In this document: piece by piece, positions 56,177 to 64,000 of the stretch
Position numbering within the stretch: position 1 is the stretch's first letter
Layout of the letters: every line of letters starts with the position of its first letter
Assembly: GCA_034387635.1 (NCBI GenBank)
Contig: JAOANU010000014.1
Span: 310,001 to 374,000 of the forward strand
Origin: Rhodosporidiobolus odoratus
Taxonomy: Eukaryota > Basidiomycota > Microbotryomycetes > Sporidiobolales > Sporidiobolaceae
Direction: 5' to 3'
DNA length: 64,000 bases
Made by a program: the position numbers and the translations under genes
Notes under the pieces: model-generated
The model's input: the letters and a program-made list of their open reading frames with translations, nothing else
The model's database searches: none
What the model was told of the DNA's origin: nothing

Positions 56177-58017
56177 CTATGACCCACAATCATTGTTGGG
56201 CGCAGTCCGGCCTGAAGCGCGTGCGACGGCAGGATCTCCTTGTGGGGAGGTTGACTTCTGAGCCCAGGCTTCTCGCGTCCGAGCGCGACGAGCTGCATCA
56301 GCCTGTTGGGCCTTCGTAGCCTTCGCAACGCGCCGCTGCTGTTCAGCTTTGACGGCTTGCTCGTCGATGGACGACTGCGGAGGTAGGCCTGTAGAGAAAG
56401 ACCGATTGACCAATGTCAGCCCGCTAGAATGTGCGCGAGACCGCATAAATCGCACCATTGTAAGGACCCCGCCTTTCTCGCTTGAGCAGATCTTCCCTCC
56501 AGCTGGGCCTCCAACGCTCGCGGACCTCGATGCCCGACGACCTACAGGTCGTTTCCGCCAAGTGGATCAGGTGGTCGATCGCCTCGTGGTCCCCAGTAGA
56601 ACGTCCGGCTTCTCCAATCGCCAACTTGGCCTCTTCGCCCAGTCGGTATTCGAAGCCCTCGCGCAGAGCGTTACAGATGTTGCTCTGATGACGAAGCTGT
56701 TCAAGGAGGCTGATGATGTAGAGCAGGGTTTGGTCTTGCGTGACGGGGTGTTTCTTCGGAAGTTGCACGGCGCGGGGCGAGGTGACGGTTAGCCGGGTCG
56801 ATGGGCCGTACGACAGGTCGATACCCGCAGGTGTGGGGATATCTTCGTCCGCTACGTCAAGAGGGAAGGCTGGAAGAAGGCTGTACGGATGCTGGACCTG
56901 TACGCATCGGACAAAGATTTGTAAGCGTGAATGTGTCGTCTATTCTGGTTGCTATGTGGGGCGACCGACGAGCTGCACGCAGACGGGATCCAGGTCGAGT
57001 CTGCGGCGAACGGGCGGCTGGCGGGGAAGACTAGGATATCTGCCTGAAGTATGAAAGAAAAAACAGGAACGAAACAACGTACAAAGGCGTCGCCGCCACA
57101 ATCCACCACTACCGTCCTCCGAGCTCCTTCCTCTTCACTCATCCCCAACTCGGTCCAAATACCACCCAAATTCCTCTGCACCTGGACATTGCGCACGAAA
57201 TCCCCCTTAACCAGCTGAGCCGACTCCCTCGTGAACACTAGACTGAGTACATCCCCCCCATCTACCTGTGGCTGATACGGACTCGCTACGCCAAGCTCCT
57301 TGTACTCGCGGTTGCTCATATGCGGCGGTAGTTTGGTCACCGGGATGAGATCGATCGCAGCCAGTTGCGAAAGAGCATTGGCGGAATGGGCTGTCGACAG
57401 GGCGACTACTCTGAAGCGAGGCTTACCAGTCGCGGGGTCGAGGCCGCAGGCGTACGAGAGAAAGGTGGCGAGATAGGGGCGCACGAGAGGATGGCGGGAA
57501 AAGATTCGGTGCCCTCGCTTGCGAAGAACGAGCGTGTTGCACAGGGAGAGGACGAGAACTGGCGGCTCGTGATCAGGCGGCAAAGGTGACGAGGTTGAGA
57601 GCGAGGTGGATAGGTAAGCCTCGGTGGGAGGCTGAGGTGGAGAGACCGATGGTTCGAAGCAGTCGCAAGGTGAAGGGGATCGGCTGTCTTTGGAGTCTTC
57701 GCTTTGCGACATTTGCATCCAGCCAAACGGGTGCAGATGTAGCGTTGTAGCGAGTGGAGGATGAAACCGAGATAGGGGGTGGAGAAAGGGCTCGAGTCCG
57801 AAGCTAGGCGAGGAAGAGAAAAGGTTGCGGAGGTCAATTTCGCTGAGACGAGCGGCGACGAGCGAAAGGGAGAGGCTCACCAGTCAGGCGGCAGCTCAGT
57901 GCGCAGCTCTTGGCCACGCAAGTACGGCACCAGCATGATCCTGCCCGGGACGAGCATAGGAGGTGGGGAGAATGCGATCTGGCGTTTCCATCCTGTAAAT
58001 GCGGACTCTGCCTCCAT
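56177..58017 (-). CDS. FCP1/NIF-like HAD-fold protein, probable pseudophosphatase
   Basis: Exons (minus): 58017-57881, 57803-57083, 57043-56966, 56897-56468, 56388-56177; 525 aa. The middle has the layout of an FCP1-homology (NLI-interacting factor) domain: PPVLVLSLCNTLVLRKRGHR, RPYLATFLSYAC, FRVVALSTAHSANALSQLAA, LSLVFTRESAQLVKGDFVRN, TVVVDCGGDAF, and PYSLLPAFP with LDVADEDIPTPA. In active members the first block reads DLDxTLV; here both Asp are replaced (LSLCNTLV), so phosphatase activity is unlikely. The last about 200 residues are helical and basic (LLKRERRGLPPQSSIDEQAV, then Lys/Arg/Gln-rich). Substitutions in this motif are also known in Tim50, but no transmembrane segment is seen. The 56966 donor (GTCGCC) is weak, so exon 3's end is tentative. 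Its ATG lies 12 nt after the stop of the upstream gene. Confidence 0.65.
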
Positions 58018-58029
58018 AGCGCCCTGCAG

Positions 58030-58309
58030 CTACTCCTCCTCATCTTCCTCTTCCTCCTCAATCAAAGCCGCCGGCCTAATCTTCACCCTCCGCCCTCCTC
58101 CCATCGCCGCCGGACCCGCCTCAATCCCCGCATACCGACTCGCAAACATCCCCGCCCCTCCTCCTCCAATCCTGGACGCAACAGGCGAATCTGCAAACCC
58201 GGTCGTCGCAGTAGAGGACGCGGAAGAAGTTTCGAGGGAAGTGCGAGTTTGGCCTAACCCTCCTGAATAGCCGAGCAGGTCGTCTTCTTCGTCGACCCAG
58301 TCGCCGAGG

Positions 58310-58356
<47 letters not shown>

Positions 58357-59298
58357 GGAGATGAGGGATGGGAGGAGAAGACGTCTCGACGGAGCGAGCG
58401 GGGTGGACGTGAGGGTCGCGGCTGGAGACGGGAAGAGGAAGCAGTGGGAGGCAGGGCGTGAGGTTGAAGAGGCGAGCCGAAGAGATGGATGGACTTGTGG
58501 GCTGTGAATGTTGCATGGGTGGGGTGAATGCGCGAAGCGGGCAGTCGAGAGGATGAGGAGGAGGCGGAGCGGAGGGAAGTAGCCTGGGAAGAGGGTAGGT
58601 CAGGTGATGCAGGGGCGATAGCTGGTGGAGGCAGAGGTACCGCATTGCTCACGCTGACTTCGCCTCCGCTCAGCGTGCGAAGCGCCTTCTCCCTCTCCAC
58701 TGCCCGCTTCTCTTCGTCTTCCTCCTCCCCGCCCGCATGCCCCGCCCCCTCTTCCGCAGCATCAACCTTCTCCTCTTCATCCTCCTCAACCTTGCCCAAT
58801 CTTCCGGTCTCCTCCTCATCGACTTCATCGACAAAGCCATCCCCTTCCCCCTCGCCGCTCCCCTCCCCCTGCTCACTCGTACTCGACCGATAGCTGACGC
58901 TCGTCGCCCCACTCGCCGTCCTTCAGACTGTGATGCCCTTGCCCATGTCCACGTCTCCCGAGACTCCCCTGCCGCCTCCTCACCGTAGTAGTTGTAGGCG
59001 GTCTCCTATACACCGCTTCCTTCCCTCCCCCTCCTCCCACAGTCGTCGCATAACTCGTAGCATACGACTGCTCCCCCGGCGATGACGCACTCGCACCCTT
59101 ACCGTGTCGTTTCCTCGCCACAACCCCCCCCCCCCCCCCCCCCCCCCCACCCCCACACCAAGTATTGATTTCTGATCGAGTTGGTTCTGCAGCTGCAGCC
59201 GAGTAGGCGCTTGCGAGCTGGATGCAGAGGAAGGAGGACGAGGGTTGGTCTGAGAAAAGCGTGTGGGCGGGGTTGACGTTTCTAGGCGTGTTCGACAT
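58030..59298 (-). CDS. Low-complexity acidic/Ser-rich protein, frame interrupted by homopolymers
   Basis: Start MSNTPRNVNPAHTLF at 59298; probable stop TAG at 58032-58030. Three coding-looking blocks are in different frames: 59298 to about 58885 (RKRHGKGASASSPGEQSYAT, KEAVYRRPPTTTTV), about 58880-58355 (VDEVDEEETGRLGKVEEDEE, KALRTLSGGEVSVSNAV, HATFTAHKSIHLFG), and about 58311-58030 (NLGDWVDEEDDLLGYSGGLG, FASRYAGIEAGPAAMGGGRR, IRPAALIEEEEEDEEE). The second and third are separated by a 43-nt poly-C run (58312-58354), which most simply has the wrong length. The first and second are probably joined by an intron with a GTGAGG donor at about 58985, but the phase does not close, perhaps owing to the 25-nt poly-G run at 59124-59148. 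No family recognised. Confidence 0.5.
58312..58354. repeat. Poly-G tract, 43 nt (plus strand)
   Basis: Uninterrupted G run, poly-Pro in the minus-strand gene. Reading frames on its two sides do not agree. Confidence 0.95.
59124..59148. repeat. Poly-C tract, 25 nt (plus strand)
   Basis: Uninterrupted C run, poly-Gly in the minus-strand gene starting at 59298. Confidence 0.95.
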
Positions 59299-59851
59299 GG
59301 TTTCAGGGCGGTGAGGAGGTTTGAAGGGCGGTTTCGAGAGGGTTGATGCGTCGGGATTTTACCGTCACCGTAGGAGAGCGGACAAGGCGAGGCAAATTTA
59401 GGCAGAAAGGGAATTTAAAGGTTGCCGCCCCACCCCACAGTCCCGTCTCATCTGTTCCCCCAACGCCTTGTGCCAGAGTCTCTGCTGGCGGTAGCCATGT
59501 GCGAGTGTACTCTGGGTTGGACTGCACGACAGACTGCAGCTTAGCTGAGTTTGTTTGGCATAGTTGTGGTTACCTCGAACGAATGCATGTGGTTTGAGTG
59601 CTCGTGCGTGGTTCGGGGTCGGTGGGGGCCGGGGGGCGGAGCACTTACATGGACTAGGGTAGAGTGAACGATCAGAGTAGAGTGCCATGGAGGGGTCAGG
59701 AGATTGACTTGTATAGGAAAGTTAAACGAGTTATCGACTAATACTGTTACCAGCTTGTTACTTCCCACTCACCACCACCAACAACCCTCGTAAGCCACTG
59801 CCCTTGACCAGCTGTACGACTGCGTGACTGACAGAGTGTCGGCTGTAGACT
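59299..59851. promoter_or_regulatory. Divergent promoter region of cullin gene and 59298 gene
   Basis: About 550 bases between divergent start codons. No specific box was identified. Confidence 0.5.
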
Positions 59852-62800
59852 ATGCCACCCGCCCAGTCTCACTTGCCAGACTCACGCGGTAAGTTCCCTC
59901 GCCTCTTCCCCTCTTCCCCTCCCTCACTCTCACTCTGGTCTACCGCTCCCCCGCTTGCTGACCATTGCTGACCATTGCTTGGACTGGACTGGACTACATT
60001 CGGATCAACAGACTTGGTCGCAACATGGGGATTCCTCCAAGAGGGAGTCGGTCAGTCTCTTTCTTCTCTTCTCTTCTTTCCCTTTCTCCTTCGCTCGTGC
60101 CACGTCCACCCTCCACTCGGGACATGACTAGCCTAGCCGCTCGGTCCAATACCATACATCTCAGCTCGGCTTCTCACGACCCGTCAGAGAGCCATGGCCC
60201 GAGTTGACATTCCCACTTGACCACTTGCACTTCCGGTGGGGGCCCTAACCTCGACTTGGCTTACTGACCCACTTCCTACCTATCCATCTTGCTCTCCACA
60301 GACCACATCATGACGCGCCTCTCGGAAGGAATGAGCTACAAAAAGTACATGGACGTGCGTTTCTCTCCTCTTTTTTTTTTTCCTTTCCCTCCTCCGCCAC
60401 CTGCTCTCCGCTGTCTCTCTCGCCCAAGTCCCTCACTCATGCTCTCCCCTCGCACTCCACCAAAAGCTCTACACCGTCTCGTACAACTACTGCACCTCGT
60501 CGCGCATGAACTCGGGAGGGATCAACGAGACTCTGGGCGTCGTCAGTGGGGGCAGGAGTGAGTTTCCTTTCCTCGTGTCGCGCCGGACGCGCTTCGTATA
60601 TGTGGCCCGACGAGCGTCGTCGAGCGCGAGTAGCGCTCGATGAGCTTTCCGCGAGCGAGCGCTAGCGAGCGAGGCAGGGTTCCTTCTGGCGCCTGCGGCA
60701 CTATACTGCGCCTGCGGCAATCTCTACAGTTCCTAACTCATCTCCTCCAACCTCGCAGGCGGAGCCAACCTCATGGGCGCCGATCTCTACAAACACCTCA
60801 CCCAATACTTCATCTCTCATCTGCGTACCGTCCGCGCCGCCGCCGAAGACCTCTCGGATGAACCTCTGTTGAGGTACTACACGAAAGAATGGGAGCGGTT
60901 CACTATGGGAGCCATGTATGTCAATCGGTTGTTTGCCTACTTGAACAGGCATTGGGTCAAGAGGGAGAAGGATGAGGGGAGGAAGAATGTTTGGGGGGTT
61001 TATATCGTGCGCCCGTCTCCCGATCCCTCCCTCCTCCTTTTCCTTCTCCTTTGCACCTTGGTCTCTCTCTGTCTCTCTCTCTCTCTGTCTCTCTCTCTCT
61101 CTCTTCTTCACTTTCACCTCTTCCGAATCTGTATGACTGACTAACTAGGACCTCGTCACGCAACGCAGCTCGCCCTCGTATCGTGGAAAGAAAACTTTTA
61201 CAACCACATTCAAAACAACGCTCGATTGACGTCTGCCGTGTTGAAGTTGATCGAGAAGCAGAGGAATGGAGAGACGATCGAGACGGATTTGGTCAAGAAG
61301 GTGGTCGATTCGTTTGGTATGCTTCTGCTTTTCTCCGTCTCGTCCGATCCTTTTCTCTCAGTCTTTGGAGCTTCTCGTTCGATGCTGACTCTCCCCGCCA
61401 TCGACCCGCTCGACTCCGACTCGCCCAACTTGCTTTCTCCCTCCCTCGCTCCGCCCATGGTACGCAGTCGCCCTCGGACTGGACGAAGTCGACACGAACC
61501 GTCAAAACCTCGAAGTCTATCGCGAAGCCTTTGAGAAACCCTTCCTCATGGCGACCGAAACCTACTACAAAGCCGAATCGGAGCAATACCTTTCCGAAAA
61601 TTCCGTCACCGAGTACATGAAAAAGGCTGAGGCCCGACTTGGGGAGGAGGAGAATAGGGTTGAGTTGTACCTGCATGCCAGTACTAAGAAGGGACTGGTG
61701 GCTAAGTGTGAGGAGGTTTTGGTTAAGAATCATGGGGGGATTATGCAGGATGAGTTTCAGAGGGTCGGTTTCTTTCTCTCTCTCCTTCAATCCCTTGTTG
61801 CTAGGTGTGAACCGTTCGAGAGCTGATTAATTAGGACCACCCTCTTACCTCGTCTATTCCCCTCCTCCCGCTCGTCCTTCAACCACGCTTCTCGCCCTCC
61901 CCTCCCCTTTCTCCCCCCCGGTCTTTCTTCTGTCCTTCCTCCCTCCTTGAACCGAACCGGAATGAACCGAAACGACAAGAAACAGCTCCTCGACCAAGAA
62001 CAAGAATCCGACCTCCAACGCATGTACCTCCTTCTCTCCCGCATTCCCTCCGGCCTCGACCTCCTCCGCGAACGATTCGAACTGCACGTCAAAAAAGCCG
62101 GTCTCGATTCCGTCGAGCGGGCCGTCGGGTCCGCTGCCACCGCTACCACGGGAGCAGGGGAGAAGGGAGACAAGGACAAGGGAGACAAGGAGGCTCAGGT
62201 GGAACCCAAGGCTTATGTTGAGAGTTTGTTGAGCGTTCATAGGAAGAATAATGACTTGGTTGGGAAGGCGTTTAGGGGGGATCAGGGGTTTGTGGCGAGT
62301 TTGGATAGGGTATGTCGTCGCCCTTTTCTCTTGCTCTCCTTTCCTCTCGCGCTACAACTGAATCACCCCTCGTGGCTTGCGCACTGTCTGTCTAGGCCTG
62401 CCGCGAGTTCGTCAATCGCAACAAGGCCTGCTCGTCGCCCAACAAATCGCCCGAGTTGCTGGCAAAGTACTCGGACAGTTTGTTGAGGAAGAGTAACAAG
62501 GCGAGTGAGGATGCAGACGTTGAGAGCGCTTTAACGGATACGGTACGTCTTCCCTTCCCGTTTCCTGTTTGCGCCCGAGGCGACACGCTCATGCTTCTTG
62601 TCGCCTGTGCTGTGCGCAGATGACCGTCTTCAAGTACATCGAAGACAAGGACGTGTTCCAAAAATTCTACTCCAAGATGCTCTCGTCCCGTCTGATCCGC
62701 GAAACCTCGGCATCCGAAGACGCCGAATCGTCCATGATTGGCAAACTCAAAGACGCGTGCGGATTCGAATACACTTCAAAACTCCAACGCATGTTTCAAG

Positions 62801-63929
62801 ACATCCAACTGTGCAACGATCTCAATTCGGCCTTCAAGGAAAAGATGCACCAGACTCACGATGCCTCTGAACTCGGGGTGGATTTCGCCATTTCGGTTTT
62901 GGGGACGAGTTCGTGGCCCATTTCGGCGCCCAATACGAAATTGAACATGCCGGTTGAGTTGGTCAAGACCAAGGAGAGGTTTGAGCAGTATTACACGAAT
63001 AAGCATTCGGGGAGGAAGTTGACTTGGGTTTGGCAGCACAGTCGGAACGAGTGCGTCTGGTTCTCTCTACTCTCTCTTTCCCTCGTCCGTTTTCTTCTCA
63101 TTTCGAGGCAACCCTCATTGATGCCTCGTTGTCGTTTGTCGCCGACAATCTCCGCAGGCTCCGCACCCTCTACACCCCAACCAAATACTTCTTCGTAACC
63201 TCGACCTACCAAGCCGTCATCCTCCTCCAATTCAATTCCTCCGACGCCCTCTCCTTCTCCGACCTCGAAACCGGAACGGGCATGAACGAAGAAACTCTCA
63301 AACCTCAGTTGGGCCTGTTTGTGAAACTGAGAGTCCTCGAGTTGAAGGAGGGAATGTATGAGTTGAATCTGGGTTTCAAGAGTAAGAAGATTAGGGTGGT
63401 TCTGAATATGCCGATCAAGCAGGAACAGAAGCAGGAGAGTGCGGATGTTATGAAGGTGCGTCTCGTTTCGTCTTTCTGCCTCCGTCGGGGGTTGCTGGTC
63501 TGCAGTGGGCTTGCGGATGTTCACAAAGCCATGAGATGGTATTGACATGTTATTCTTGCCGTTGCGCAGCACGTCGATGAGGACCGCAAGATGCTCCTTC
63601 AGGCAACCATCGTCCGGTACGTCTTGACAGCCTCTTTTCCCCTTCGCTCCTCTTCCGCTTCTTCGTTCTTATCCCAATCGCGCTGACCCACTTCTTTCCA
63701 CCTTGTTTGCTCTCGCTCGTCGTCGTCGTCGTCGTCGTCAACGGAAACCGCAGCATCATGAAGTCTCGCAAAACGATGAAGCACCAACAACTCATCTCTG
63801 AAACGATTGATCAACTCAAATCGAGGTTCCAACCTCGTGTGCCTGATGTCAAGAAGGCGATTGATACCTTGTTGGATAAGGAGTACATCGAGAGGGTTGA
63901 GGGGAGTAGGGATCAGTATAATTACCTTG
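59852..63929 (+). CDS. CUL1: Cullin-1 scaffold of SCF ubiquitin ligases (3' incomplete)
   Basis: Homologue of CUL1/Cdc53. Exons: 59852-59888, 60012-60050, 60302-60354, 60467-60557, 60759-61006, 61169-61316, 61468-61763, 61986-62309, 62396-62542, 62620-63050, 63158-63455, 63570-63616, 63754-63929; about 778 aa seen. The last codons lie beyond the window, since the frame ends at a GTGCG donor right before the usual C-terminal YLA. N-terminal blocks: [44 protein letters not shown] (Skp1-side repeats); then [20 protein letters not shown] (cullin homology domain), [14 protein letters not shown], and SRKLTW-like [12 protein letters not shown]. The winged-helix end holds [17 protein letters not shown], where the Lys of IMKSRK is the predicted neddylation site. 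Many in-phase introns confirm the model. Confidence 0.95.
60558..60758 (+). other. CUL1: Repeat-containing intron 4 of CUL1
   Basis: A 201-nt intron, less pyrimidine-rich than its neighbours. It has a direct 12-bp repeat GCGCCTGCGGCA at 60689-60700 and 60708-60719, and a local palindrome CGAGCGC...GCGCTCG at about 60622-60640. Confidence 0.7.
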
Positions 63930-64000
63930 GTGCGTTTGGCGCTTTTCTCGTTTGTCCTCGCTTTCTTCCTCTTTTGCCATGCAAGAAAGTATGAGCTGAT

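Noticed and set aside
1..64000. CRISPR arrays, rRNA genes, LTR retrotransposons
   Set aside because: No regularly spaced repeats, rRNA sequence, or reverse transcriptase/integrase motifs were seen in the window.

Overview
The window reads as nuclear DNA of a GC-rich basidiomycete yeast, most likely a red yeast of the Rhodotorula/Sporobolomyces type (Pucciniomycotina). This rests on many short introns with GTGCGT/GTACGT/GTAAG donors and pyrimidine-rich bodies, densely packed genes on both strands, C/G-ending codons, and the gene families present (CreA/Mig1, SRF-type MADS, Rho2, KDZ-associated cysteine-cluster protein, RES-complex FHA protein). Splice models were derived by hand: each kept intron joins conserved protein sequence in frame unless stated otherwise.

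Layout: 1-1334 end of a TPP-dependent acetolactate-synthase-like enzyme (+). 1544-3235 uracil-DNA glycosylase (-). 3535-5013 alpha/beta hydrolase (-). 6545-8950 SRF/Mcm1-type MADS factor (-). 9590-11001 SNIP1/Pml1 FHA protein (-). 12467-15470 Mig1/CreA-like repressor (+). 15.5-23.3 kb is almost gene-free, with only weak small ORFs. 23298-26597 low-complexity nuclear-type protein (+). 27187-28618 Rho2-type GTPase (-). 29011-30626 Ser-rich type I membrane protein (-). 31467-32332 membrane protein with a PPxY tail (+). 32661-35770 multi-exon gene of unknown function (+). 35946-36033 intron-containing tRNA-Cys (-). 36231-39912 KDZ-transposase-type protein with CxC5/CxC6-like clusters (-). 41039-42480 proteasome beta-6 (-), divergent from 42744-44402 actin-capping alpha (+). 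44753-45836 degenerate RNase III-like protein A (+). 46507-48383 cytochrome c peroxidase (+). 48793-53385 Na+/H+ antiporter (+). 53900-55427 degenerate RNase III-like protein B (+). 56177-58017 FCP1/NIF-like pseudophosphatase (-). 58030-59298 low-complexity acidic protein (-). 59852-end cullin-1 (+, last exon missing).

Most genes are unrelated housekeeping or regulatory functions. The least explained items are the pair of RNase III-like paralogues that bracket the peroxidase and antiporter genes and have lost the first catalytic glutamate; the KDZ-type gene beside a tRNA; a 6.5 kb pyrimidine-skewed stretch that looks like spliced non-coding or micro-ORF RNA; and several splice oddities (a 12-nt internal micro-exon, a possible 27-nt intron, a missing donor in the Mig1-like gene). 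Three long poly-G/C tracts make reading frames near them unreliable.
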